A stretch of 64,000 nt of DNA from positions 2,046,001 to 2,110,000 of the forward strand of contig NC_085924.1 in the NCBI RefSeq assembly GCF_035222485.1, read 5' to 3'. A model generated the notes under the pieces. It did no database searches. It was not told where the DNA came from and was given only the letters and a program-made list of their open reading frames with translations. This document shows, in pieces, positions 1-9,067 of the stretch (position 1 is the first letter of the stretch; each line of letters begins with the position of its first letter). Source of the DNA: Podospora pseudoanserina. Taxonomy: Eukaryota; Ascomycota; Sordariomycetes; Sordariales; Podosporaceae. The position numbers and the translations under genes were made by a program.

Positions 1-2
1 GC

Positions 3-131
3 CTTCGTGTCATTTTCGGCTGGCTTGGAAGAGCCTTCAAGCTGATTGCAATTATGGACCGTCAAGGTTACCACACCCAGGCCGAGTTATACTGGGAACA
101 AAGCAATCCTGCCCTGTTTCACTCCACATGA
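3..131 (+). CDS. Possible 3' end of an unrecognised + strand gene (partial)
   Basis: The third + frame is open from the window edge to a TGA at 129-131 (about 42 codons) and has a mixed, protein-like composition with a Trp/Leu/Arg-rich start. The other five frames close early. It would converge on the FKBP2 gene, whose stop lies at 326, leaving about 195 bp for two 3' ends. I recognise no family. A chance open frame is quite possible because only the end is visible. Confidence 0.2.
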   Translation, partial: LRVIFGWLGRAFKLIAIMDRQGYHTQAELYWEQSNPALFHST

Positions 132-325
132 AACGACAGGCCACAAGCCAGCAGTTAGTTCACGACGCCATCAATGAAAACATCGACATTGTCACTGACA
201 AACAAGCCAGGATGAAACAACTGTGGAGACTCGATGAACATGGACCGGAACTTTGCATGGCTCTCTTTTTATTTGTGTATCTCTCAGTGTGTATATATAC
301 AGACCTTTGTACAAGATACCGTTTT

Positions 326-1128
326 CTAGAGCTCGTTGTGCTCCTGAGTATCGTCGGTGTCGGCAATGATGGTCTCAACAACCTCAGCCGCCTGCTTGGC
401 GACGCTGGCCACCTTTTCAACAACCTTCGCGCTTGCCGTGGACTCGGGAGTATCGGTGGCCGACTTGGTAACAATCGATTCGGGTTTTGGCACACCCTCA
501 ATGCCAACCAATTCCGTTTCGAAGACTGCAGTGATGAAATGGATTGTTAGTAATTGTACATCACAGCAAAAGTAACCACAGGAGACACCCCGGGTGGGCT
601 GATGACGCACCAAGAGTAGATCCAGCGGGAATAGGTCCAACATTGCGGTCACCATAGCCGTAGCTTGGGCCAATGGTCAATGTCCGCTTCTCGCCGATGC
701 ACATATCGACGAGACCCTCGTCCCAACTAGGTGATTGATGTTAGCCTTCGCTCCTCGTTTGCAGTTGAATTGGACCGTTGGGCGTAGATACCCCTTGATA
801 ACCATGCCAGCTCCAAGCTTGAATGAGAATGGCGATTGACGGTCGTAGCCTGGAAAGCACGCTGTTGTCAGCTTCGATCAACCATCGCTTCGTCCCAAAG
901 CCCCCATGCAGGTGCCAGAGACGGAGGGCAAGCACGAGACTAACTTGAATCGAACTTCTCGCCATTGGACTTGAGTGTGCCCTTGTAATGGACATTGATC
1001 TTGTCGCCCTTCTTGGTCACGCGATCGCACTCAACGGGGAGCGTGACATCGATCTTGAGGTCATCGGAGGCGAGGACGCCGACAGCTGCCGAGGCGAGCA
1101 GGGAAAGCGAGAGCAGAAGGCCTTGCAT
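326..1128 (-). CDS. FPR2: FKBP2-type peptidyl-prolyl cis-trans isomerase, ER lumen
   Basis: Peptidyl-prolyl cis-trans isomerase of the FKBP family that helps proteins fold in the ER lumen. Four exons: 945-1128, 792-849, 611-726 and 326-525. Donors are GTTAGT, GTATCT and GTGCGT; all acceptors are AG; the phases join to give 185 residues. Residues 1-20 are a hydrophobic signal peptide with a likely cut after VLA. A complete FKBP domain follows, with the family residues visible: HYKGTL, FDSSYDR, GMVIKGWDEG, SYGYGD and IPAGSTLVFE. After it comes an Ala/Val/Glu/Thr-rich tail of about 55 residues that ends HNEL, an HDEL-like ER retention signal. Both the signal peptide and the tail match fungal FKBP2 proteins rather than cytosolic FKBP12. 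The Met chosen is the one that begins the signal peptide. The gene diverges from the Ser-rich gene at 2978, with 1.85 kb between them. The family call is firm; the symbol follows the yeast homologue. Confidence 0.93.
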
Positions 1129-2977
1129 TGTGAGGTCTGGAGTGAGCTGCGGGTGATATTAGACAGGCAAATCTCACAGCGGGTTTGGGCGTGGAGGGCA
1201 CGAACAAAATGGTTTCCTGGTGGTTGTGTTTACGAAATACCCAGAATATGGTTTGTTGGTTGAATGCTTCTGGCCAGCTGGTCAATAGACAGCTCCAACC
1301 CCAATGTGTTTCGTGGCAATGGCCCCTGTAAGCACCCACACTAGCATCGCTGACGGAATTACCCCACAGCGCTTGATTTGTGCCAAGCCCATCTCAAACA
1401 TTAAAGCATCCACCGTCACCAAAGCAGCACAAGAGCAATGCTCAACTCACTTGATGATGGCCTCCCATTTCTGCTCCGAACTCCCTGTCATTTTCGGTGT
1501 CGGTCATGTCGCCCTGGTAGGCCGCGAACCACTGGTGTGCTTTGTCACATTGCCTGCGCTACAGATTCGACAGGCACACTGGCCCCGCAAACAAGGGGTA
1601 ATCATGGATGACAACGAGGCGGAATGCACCAAGAACAAAGCCCTTCTTCTCACTTGTGAGTAACGACAAACTTCCTAGATTCCGGTCATGGTCTCTGAAT
1701 CACTTGAAGTCAAAAATGTCAGTCAATTAAATTTGGGGGCGTTCTTGGGTCGAAATTGTTGCAGCTGTTCAATGAAGGCCCAAGTATCGTGAAGCACTTG
1801 GCAACAACCAGGTCGAAGACCAAAGGAGAACCACAAACTCACCGAAAATCGAGGGCCCATTTGCCTTTTGAGGCAGTGACCACCCTCAATATCTCAAGGC
1901 ACTCGTCGGGGCGTTGTATAGTCTTTTTCCTGGGCTTCATCATCATGAGTCACTGATCCAGCCACTAGAATATCTATACTGGGTTCAAACTCGACAGTTT
2001 CATCAGGTTCAAGGCAACAACAACTACTGCGCCGTGCCAGCCCCCAGAAAATCCAGGCAACAAACGACTCGCAAAGTCAAAGGGCCCCGAGCTCAGGGTC
2101 TTCCCTGAGGCATACGCAGACAAAGCATCAATATGCGTCGTCGTCAACGTCAATGTAGTAGGTTGCAATGTGAGGCATTCGCAGCCGCTAAGCCAAGCTG
2201 TCTGCCCGTTGGCCCCCAGAGAGGGACGCGCAACTTCGCTGCTTCAGCTGACCGAGCCCTAAACTGAAGTCCTGGGGGCACCTCACCTGCTGAGACCTAG
2301 GACTCTCTGCCCGCCAGGCTTTACGCCCTGTCGGCATCGCAGACACGACTCGCAGCGGTCGTTGACGCGATGCCAGTAACCCAAGATGTACCCGTTGCAA
2401 AGTACCCCTCCAAACCCGAGAATTCCATATGCAGTTCACCTGCAGGTCCGGCGGTCACGACACACTGCTGTGGCCGCCTTTAGAGGAGCTTTCACCCCCA
2501 CCATCAAGGTCTCTTTGTTGACATGGATGGCCGCCCCCTGGATCTTTTGACTCACGCATTCGAACAGACCGATCCACTCCCAATAGGTTCCTAACAATAT
2601 AAGCGAAGGATACAAGGCACCGGGCTCTTCCCCAGGTTATGAGACTTGGCCTTGCGGTCTGCCTGGAGTTTAGCATGTCCTCACCGAAGCACTGAGCACC
2701 GCCCCTGGTATGATGCCTTGTCCCTAATCGCCTCCACGACTGGGGGCGCAAACCTATTCTAGCTTGGGCCGTTAGGATAATGGTTTGTGGTTCGCTTCCA
2801 GCGTTTTCTCAAACTCGTTTTTTTTGTATATATATCCTCAGTCCCAAACCATGTTGCCCAGTGCTATTCCTCACCCGACAAGCCCTCGAAAATCCATCAC
2901 TCTGTAACCTACGGCCCAATTCCACAATATTCTTTACAAGAAGCCTCTTCCACCTACTTTTCAGAGTAACGTTTGCC
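1129..2977. other. Intergenic region between two divergent genes; no confident gene
   Basis: This 1.85 kb has normal base composition but no reading frame of convincing quality. The longest frames (1304-1663 + and 2455-2751 -) are low-complexity or of odd composition and match nothing I know. It should hold the promoters of FKBP2 (leftward) and of the 2978 gene (rightward). A T-rich tract with a TATA-like tgtatatatat lies at about 2824-2835, roughly 150 bp before the 2978 start. A TGAGTCA palindrome of the Gcn4/AP-1 type lies at about 1946-1952. Non-coding transcripts or a poorly conserved gene cannot be excluded. Confidence 0.5.
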
Positions 2978-3411
2978 ATGCCTTCTTATAACGGTTCCAA
3001 ACATAGTACCATTGTTCACCAAAACCCAAGCCGCTCACCATCAACCTATTACTCGAACAATTCTTCTGGCAGCCGGTCATCCAGCCACTCTACCCACTCA
3101 CACACCACGACCTATACGATGGACTACTCTACCTCATCTGGACCCTATGGGCACGACCAGGCCCAATACCGATCTCCTTATGCAAGTAAGTTGTCACCGC
3201 ACAATCCCCGAGCCAATCTAGCTGGTACTAACCTCATAATGCAGAGGATTACAATGTCGACGTGTCAAGACATGGCAGCACTGTTGTCATCAACCACCAT
3301 CGTCCCAATCCAAGCACTGACGAGCCAAGAGCCTCAGAATCTCGAGGTGCCTTTACTGTCTATGGCAACAAGCACAAGGATGATAGGCGCAAGGATAACA
3401 GTCGAAACTAA
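2978..3411 (+). CDS. Ser/His/Tyr-rich small protein of unknown function
   Basis: Two exons, 2978-3185 and 3245-3411, encode 124 residues. The intron is textbook fungal: donor GTAAGT, a CTAAC branch-like site inside ggtactaacc, and acceptor CAG. Splicing gives a Lys at the junction (SPYA-K-DYNVDV) and a long second exon frame, which supports the model. Residues 1-70 are rich in Ser, Thr, His and Tyr and low in complexity. The C-terminal half is charged, with a short ordered-looking core (VDVSRHGSTVVIN) and a Lys/Arg/Asp-rich end (KHKDDRRKD). There is no signal peptide, membrane segment or recognised domain, so it is probably largely disordered. An upstream in-frame Met at 2780 would lengthen exon 1, but the Pro-Ser-Tyr start at 2978 has a good context (gccATGc) and better composition. 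The product is hypothetical and no function is proposed. Confidence 0.7.
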
Positions 3412-4644
3412 GGCTTGTTTGGGCGTCCGATGTAGCAGTGAGAAAGTATCTACTTGCATGGTCTCGGCGTTTCTGGTGGTTTTTTTGGGCATTTTCAGGG
3501 AAATTGTAGGATATATGGGATGGACTTTTGGACACACAACACTGTACCGTACTAGACATCATCAGCTGGGCGTTCATGATTGAGGAATGGGGGGCTATGG
3601 CGATTGGGGTAGGGGCGGCTTTGACAACACTTTTTTCTCTTTCATACATTCGGGTTCAATTAGTAAAAAATAATAGACAAGAGCAGCATGGCTGCTTAGA
3701 ACTGCAAATCTGGTGTTGCAATGTCCCGTCTTCCTTCACTCTGCGGCTTCCAGAAGACTAGCTCACCTCTTCCGTGGTAAGAGCAATGAAATAAGGCCTT
3801 GGAACCATCGATTGCTCTGTAGAGTGTGAGATAGGAACGAAAATCATGAGTCATGAGAAGCAACAAGAAGCAGGAAGAACTAGAAGGTCGACGGAGAAGA
3901 TAGAAAGAGGCCTACTATCCAATCAATAACCAATCAATTCTTGCTTTGCCACGTGCTTTTGCACAATTTCCAAACTACCTGCACGACATACATCACAGAC
4001 ATGATGCGTGGCGTCCGGTGTGTGGAACCAAATCTCAGCCTTCACCGGCTTGTGGGTGGACTTATTGGGCAATTGGAAAACCAGACGGTCTTGGAAATGG
4101 AAATGAAATGGAATTCCTCTAGGGTTGCCGTATGTCGTTCCACCTAACAAATGGAACTTCCAATCAGAAGAGCCAGCCACTATGTCATCTATGCCAAGAC
4201 CATTGTCGCAGCCCAAGCACCCGCAAGGGTCCGCAGGGGGCTACTACGCACACGATGTGTACCGAGTCGGTACTATCAGAGAAACGTATTGGGATAGGGA
4301 GACGATGGTTTGTCATGTGCGCGCCTGCAGTGACAGTTAAGTCTCTAATTTCCTGATGATTGTTAGCTTGCCCCCGTGCGACTCCCACGCTGACAGGCAT
4401 TGAAGGTCAGCATCAGCCTTGTTAATCACAGACACCTGCGTGGTCGCCACTGCGGAAGTATCAACAAAACGACCAGAAAAAAATTACAAGATAAAAGCGG
4501 AAGCTCAGTCAGTTCGATACCATACAAATTTCCTGTACTTCCAGCGTATGCTTTCGTCACCATTTGTGACTGCCGATGATACCATCTTGGGGTCAACCCT
4601 AGTTTCACATGGGAACAAGATACCCTACCAGACCACTACTCTCC
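3412..4644. other. Intergenic region with only weak ORFs
   Basis: These 1.23 kb lie between the ends of the Ser-rich gene (+) and the RPEL gene (-), so they contain two convergent 3' ends. Composition is normal, with an AT-rich patch at 3655-3680. The only frame worth recording is the minus ORF at 3923-4216, listed separately. I see no tRNA or repeat. Confidence 0.5.
3923..4216 (-). CDS. Low-confidence small ORF, 97 codons
   Basis: An uninterrupted minus-strand frame from Met at 4216 to a stop at 3923. The predicted product has a varied, soluble-protein-like composition, with an aromatic/His-rich centre (IPFHFHFQDRLVFQL) and a Cys-x2-Cys pair near the C-terminus (CDVC). I recognise no family, and a + strand frame overlaps the same bases, so it may be chance. 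It could also be an exon of a gene whose other exons I could not place. Confidence 0.17.
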   Translation of the reverse strand: MGCDNGLGIDDIVAGSSDWKFHLLGGTTYGNPRGIPFHFHFQDRLVFQLPNKSTHKPVKAEIWFHTPDATHHVCDVCRAGSLEIVQKHVAKQELIGY

Positions 4645-5152
4645 CTACGCACCGCCCTCCCTCTTAGCATATTCGTCCTCGATAGCCTCGGCGTACTTGT
4701 CCTCGGGCGAACGGGGGTCCTCGTGGATGATGTGTTTCTCCAACATTGTCTCGGGCGCAGGGCGATGGGCGATCTTTTCATTGAGGGAGTCGGCACGCAT
4801 GTGTTTCTCGAGCTGTTAGAAGATAACGCAGGTTAAAAGCTGTGTTTGTGCAGCACCATGGTGCTCTCAAACGGGAACGGACCTCTTTCTGTTGGGCTTG
4901 GATAGCCGGCGCTGCGGTTGAGGCGGGAAGGATGTTTTCTAGGACACGCGTGAGTCAGGCCATGACAGCCACAAGAGATTCCTCAGAACCAGGGTGTGAG
5001 TCTGAATTACTATTAATGAGCTCCTGGCGATCTGGGCGATGCGCCAGGTGGTGCTCGAGCGAGTTCTTCCTGGCTGGGTTGGGTCGACTGGGCGAAATGG
5101 GAGTCTCGTCGACAGGGGCTTGGCTTACGACATTCGCATCTTGGTCGGTCAT
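4645..5152 (-). CDS. RPEL-repeat protein, small
   Basis: Three exons, 5011-5152, 4883-4938 and 4645-4812, encode 121 residues. The introns (4939-5010 and 4813-4882) have donors GTAATT and GTCCGT and acceptors TAG and CAG, and the frame closes through all three. Two RPEL motifs (R-P-x3-E-L type) can be read. The first is LEHHLAHRPDRQELINKNIL at about residues 32-51, which is only made whole by splicing intron 1. The second is LNEKIAHRPAPETMLEKHII at about residues 76-95. A short Glu/Lys-rich C-terminus (EDEYAKREGGA) follows. In animals RPEL motifs bind monomeric actin; whether the short fungal proteins do so is unknown to me, so an actin role is inference. The gene diverges from RTC5 with 651 bp between the starts. 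There is no signal peptide or membrane segment. The domain call is strong. Confidence 0.85.
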
Positions 5153-5803
5153 TTTGATGAGGTTTCGTTTTGATGTTTGTCCAATTTGATCGAGGAGTAA
5201 TTGTGTTGGGCAGTGATGAAGCCAGAGCAAAACCAGTGCGGGGAACCACAGCTGCTTTTGTATCACTCTCTTCAATAAGAGCATCCCATTCCTCGTCCCC
5301 TGTGTTGTCGAGGCGGGAACAACAGGTGATTGGATCACCCCACAACACGGAAGGGGCAGTGGGGACAAAACAAGTAGCTGCTATCCTTGACCAGGTAACA
5401 ATGACGCATGATCAACACCCCGCAACAGGGTCCCCTTGTCCCGCCCCCCATGGCTGTTATAATTTGGGATGGGAAATCACATTGCACATCCATGACTGTG
5501 ACGACAACCGCGATTAACCATATCCCCATAGCGTTTGCAGTTTAGTTGATATTTGGGATGGGAGGCACTCAGATGCCCTGAGGAGCCTAGCTTACCTAGA
5601 CGCATTCTTGCACTGCCCGTACTTTCCTCAACGCGGTACCTATCATAGATGCAACAGAAGGATGGAAAGATGCCTCCAGCACAGCCAAGCAGTGCGAACC
5701 GAAGCTTATGTGGGGCACACGAGGCGACTGCTTTAGCCCCAACTTCTTCCCGTGTACTCCAACCTACACTTCCTCATCGATACACCCCGTACATGTAGTT
5801 ACC
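5153..5803. promoter_or_regulatory. Divergent promoter region, RPEL gene / RTC5
   Basis: These 651 bp separate the start codons of the leftward RPEL gene and the rightward RTC5 gene and must carry both promoters and 5' leaders. CT-rich tracts occur just upstream of RTC5 (5744-5780), as is common before fungal start codons. I see no clear TATA box and no binding motif I would defend. Confidence 0.5.
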
Positions 5804-7702
5804 ATGGGCCAAACTCAATCAGACCAAAGACGGCCTCCTCCGTCTCGAGAGGAGTTGACTAAGGAATTGGCAAGTACCAAGTCTTTTCTCACTTCCACAT
5901 GACCCTCTAACCAAGTTGCTTCATCAACACAGGCCGCCAAGTTTGCCGACAAATGCTTCACCTCTCTTGAGATCTACTCATTCAAAGAGGTCTTCAAGAG
6001 TCTCGTAGACCAGGAACAGAATGTCCGCCATCTCAAAGAGGATACCATTGCGCGCTTTCTTGAGATACCGGATGTGCTGGGTGTGTCGCCAGTTATATTT
6101 CAGATGATATCATATATAGGCGCCTTTCCATTCTTGCGAGATGCTCCAGCAGTGCTGGGCTTGGAGGAAATGGTCATGGTCATCACCATTATGACCGATC
6201 GATACCAGAGGGTATTAGCAACGGGTGCTGACGACAGGAAGAAATTGCTGTTCAATAGCCTGGCTGTCTATGACCGGAAGCTGTCCGAACATGTCAACAG
6301 GGACAAGTCGCCTGTTATCGACGGCTCAGGAGCGCCCGCTAATTCCTCACACGCTTCTGGTTTTGCTGTCGACATTGCAGGAGATGATGAAGATGACCTG
6401 GGTTGTGAGGATGAGGACGACCTTGTCCTTGCTGCCTTGGATTCGCTGGATTATGCCAACGTTGGCAAACTTGAAGATGGACCCCCACCCAATCACGCAC
6501 TGATTCCGGCGGGCAACTTCAAGAAGATCATCATGTTGCTGCTTCTCGTTGCTCCATTAGGCGCCCAGGAGAGCCTATCTTCACATGCGAATCGTGTTGT
6601 TGGGAAGGAGCTTGAGGAATTGGGGGTCGTTGCTGACTGTATCGTGGCGGCTTTCCTCGACGTAGAGCATTCACCGGGCATCAGGTTTTCTCGGTTCAAT
6701 TCGATAATCCCCTCGTCGATGCCATTCGTTTTCTCTGGGTTCACTCCTCTATTTGAACACTTTTTGTTCTCCAAAACTCTCGACTTCCACGAACGCGTGG
6801 GCGGCTCCACTGTCGTGCCTGACGTGGTTCAACCTCTCCTGCAGGACAAAGGCTCTCTCCTTAACCTGAGCATCATGTCGCAGCTCTCTTTCTTCATTCC
6901 TGGCGAATCTCTCTTTCGCAAGCTCCGATTACTGTACGCAGGGGGGGAAGATGGGTTCAGCATGGGCAGTTTTGAAACGAAAGTCTTCAACTGGAGAGCA
7001 CCGACCATACTGCTGGTACATGGGATCTGTCTACCGGACGAAACCCATAGGGCAGGTGGTGCGGAGACGGCATTCCTGTCAACACTACCCCCACGGCGGT
7101 ACCCCTCTGGCAATCGCGCCATTGGCGAGAGAGTAACGTTTGGGGTTTACCTGAGTCAGCCATGGAGGCACACACATCGCGAGTGCTTTGGGGATTCGGA
7201 TTCGATACTGTTTCAACTCCAGCCTGTGCATGATGTCTTCCGAGGATCCCCGAGCAACAAGGACTATGCTTCTTTCACAAAACCCTCGGCATCTACCCCG
7301 ATTGGCGGCGTGTCATTTGGCTGCCCACCACCGCAACCTACACAAGCATATCGCCGGTCAAGCACCATATCAATGGGCCCCGTATCGCTTGTCATGGATA
7401 GCAGTTTCGAATTTGGATGTTTCACCCACAACTACATCTCGCGAGGTAGTAGTGCTTTCCAGGGAAGCGCTTGCAGGAAATTCGACTTCCAAGATCGCTT
7501 CGAGATTTCAGATCTGGAGGTCTGGGGTTGCGGCGGGGACGAGGAAGCCAAGCACCAGGCCGAGCGATGGGCCTGGGAGGCTAGAGAGGCCGAGGCGAGA
7601 CGTAGAATCAACCTTGGGACGGGTGATATCGAGGCCGACCGTGCCCTCTTAGAGATGGCTGGACTCATAGGGGGGAATCGAAGTGGTGGGAGTATGATGT
7701 AA
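5804..7702 (+). CDS. RTC5: RTC5-like TLDc-domain protein, N-myristoylation motif
   Basis: Member of the fungal RTC5 (restriction of telomere capping 5) family. In yeast, Rtc5 is a TLDc protein linked to the vacuolar proton ATPase. Two exons, 5804-5869 and 5933-7702, give 611 residues. The N-terminus MGQTQS fits the Gly2...Ser6 N-myristoylation pattern, which suggests membrane attachment. Residues 23-170 form the conserved N-terminal region (KCFTSLEIYSFKEVF, LEIPDVLGVSPVIFQ). An acidic stretch lies near 170-188. The TLDc domain runs from about 337 to 550 (SQLSFFIPGESLFRKLRLLY, FEISDLEVWGCGG). The family-typical tail includes LGTGDIEADRALLEMAGL. Length and order of regions match the family. The only donor that keeps the frame and the conserved KEL-AAKFADKCF junction is GCAAGT at 5870, so the intron (5870-5932) is GC-AG; both nearby GT sites break the frame. 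RTC5 converges with RCF1, 285 bp apart. Confidence 0.92.
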
Positions 7703-7987
7703 AGAAGATGGCAACCATGGCAACGGCTCGCCAGCGTTCCATAGAGGGGAGAGAGTAATGCATAATACAATTCATTTACGCCCACATCAAGCGTTGAAAC
7801 CTGTGCTGGAATATACACCCTCTCATCAGCTTTGCAAGATGAGACGAATCAAGACGAGAAACCATCCTCATCACTATCAAGAAAGTACAGCTTCATGGAG
7901 AAGGTGCATTTATCTCACATATCTTACATTGACCGACATCGCAACCTGGATCTCTGTAAACTGCCGTTACAGCCATCCACTTCACCC
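7703..7987. other. Convergent 3' region between RTC5 and RCF1
   Basis: These 285 bp between two facing stop codons must contain both polyadenylation regions. AT-richer stretches such as gcataatacaattcat (about 7759-7774) are plausible for RTC5 cleavage. I see no gene. Confidence 0.45.
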
Positions 7988-8720
7988 TTAGTTCTTCGGG
8001 TCTTCTGGCTTGGACTCTAATGCCGGTGTTGTGTCTTCTGGTGCCTTTTTGGATCCGCCAAACCATCCACCGAGTGAGCCAAGCACCCCTCCATCCGCCT
8101 GGTTCGCCTCGGTTGAGGTGGACTCGCCTGTTTCGGTTTTTCCAGCTTTGGACTCTCTCAAGGCTGCCCTTGCCTGAGCAGCAACACTTTCGGTGCCTGT
8201 GCCACCAGCGCGCTCAGCTGCCCTCTTCCGCCTCTTGTCAAGCCGTTCTTGGAGAGCCTTCTCCTCAGCATCGCGGGCTTCCAGCTCCCTGATCCACTTC
8301 TGATGCTTCTCCTCGGCATCCTTTTGCTGCCGCAGCTTCCAAAGCTCCTTCTGCTTGTGGCGGTCGGCCTGGTAGTACATGCCGCCAGCGACCATGGCAA
8401 CAACGGTAAATGCCTGGGCGGCCACACGGGCACGGAACATCTTCTGCACCTTTGCATGGTCGCCGCGGCGCATGGCACGGTAGGCGTTGGTGAAGGCGGC
8501 AACGGTGAGGAGACATCCGATTGGGACGAGCGGTTCCTCCTTCAGGCGGCGAAGGACCTTTTGGAAGCCATTCTCATTGTAAAAGTCACTGTGGCGGGGC
8601 GCGTGTAAGTAGTGGTGCTCCTTTAGGAAACAATGGCAAGTAATATGTAGTGGTCGGGACTCACTCGTTGCTGTCAAATGACGAGGGAAGGGGTCGGTTG
8701 GAGAGGGGTCCGTTCGGCAT
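7988..8720 (-). CDS. RCF1: RCF1, respiratory supercomplex factor 1 (HIG1 domain)
   Basis: Mitochondrial inner-membrane protein that associates with cytochrome bc1 and cytochrome c oxidase and supports supercomplex assembly. Two exons, 8665-8720 and 7988-8588, with intron donor GTGAGT and acceptor CAG, encode 218 residues. The short first exon gives MPNGPLSNRPLPSSFDSN and the splice makes an Asp-Asp-Phe-Tyr junction typical of the family. The HIG1 domain spans about residues 28-92, with two membrane segments (about 40-58 and 74-91). Between them is the type-1 hallmark Q-x3-R-x-R-x3-Q at residues 67-77 (QKMFRARVAAQ). A long charged coiled-coil-like region (about 92-150) and a low-complexity Ala/Gly/Ser tail follow, the usual filamentous-fungal extension. 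A longer frame reaches 8911 without the intron but lacks the conserved N-terminus. RCF1 shares a 347-bp promoter with ILV1. Confidence 0.93.
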
Positions 8721-9067
8721 TGTAGAGATCCGCCTCGCTGATCCAGGAAAGATCGAATGCGGTCTTGGGAAAAGGGGGTCGTGATGATTGGTGGCGTTGG
8801 GGGAATCGTTCGAGGTTGGTTTCCAATGCGGGCCCGCCCATGAATGAATGAATTTCCATGACGCCAGCTAAGGTGGGGATCTGAACGGGCACACGCCTGG
8901 GCGGCGGGCAACGGGCGGTGTGGATCCCAACCCCGGCCGCCAAGAGACGCCCTGCAGGATCCACCAAAACTTTCTTTCCTTCAAAAGTCGGCCGAGACCG
9001 GGGCCTTCCCAACAGAGAGTGTGTGCATCGTCAGTCTTCTTGCGACTTCAACGACTGTCATACTGAA
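8721..9067. promoter_or_regulatory. Divergent RCF1-ILV1 promoter with a Leu3-type site
   Basis: These 347 GC-rich bp carry the start regions of both genes. At 8992-9001 the bases read CCG-AGAC-CGG, an everted CGG pair with a 4-bp spacer, which is the pattern bound by Leu3-type zinc-cluster regulators of branched-chain amino-acid genes. It lies 67 bp upstream of the ILV1 start codon, a sensible place for such a site. Because the region is GC-rich, chance occurrence is possible. No TGACTCA (Gcn4/CPC1) site is seen. Confidence 0.35.

Noticed and set aside
128-550. 140-codon + strand frame opposite FKBP2 exon 4
   Set aside because: It is antisense to a well-supported exon with a conserved domain and retention signal; the frame is a shadow.
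1304-1663. 119-codon + frame in the FKBP2 upstream region
   Set aside because: Composition is not protein-like, there is no recognised motif, and the intron or start context is not convincing.
2780-3583. 267-codon continuous + frame as the full Ser-rich protein
   Set aside because: A consensus intron (GTAAGT, CTAAC, CAG) at 3186-3244 gives a better protein; the unspliced 3' part is low quality, and the 5' extension reads like a leader.
7988-8911. 307-codon frame as RCF1
   Set aside because: It reads through an intron with perfect GTGAGT/CAG borders and lacks the conserved N-terminus supplied by the exon at 8665-8720.
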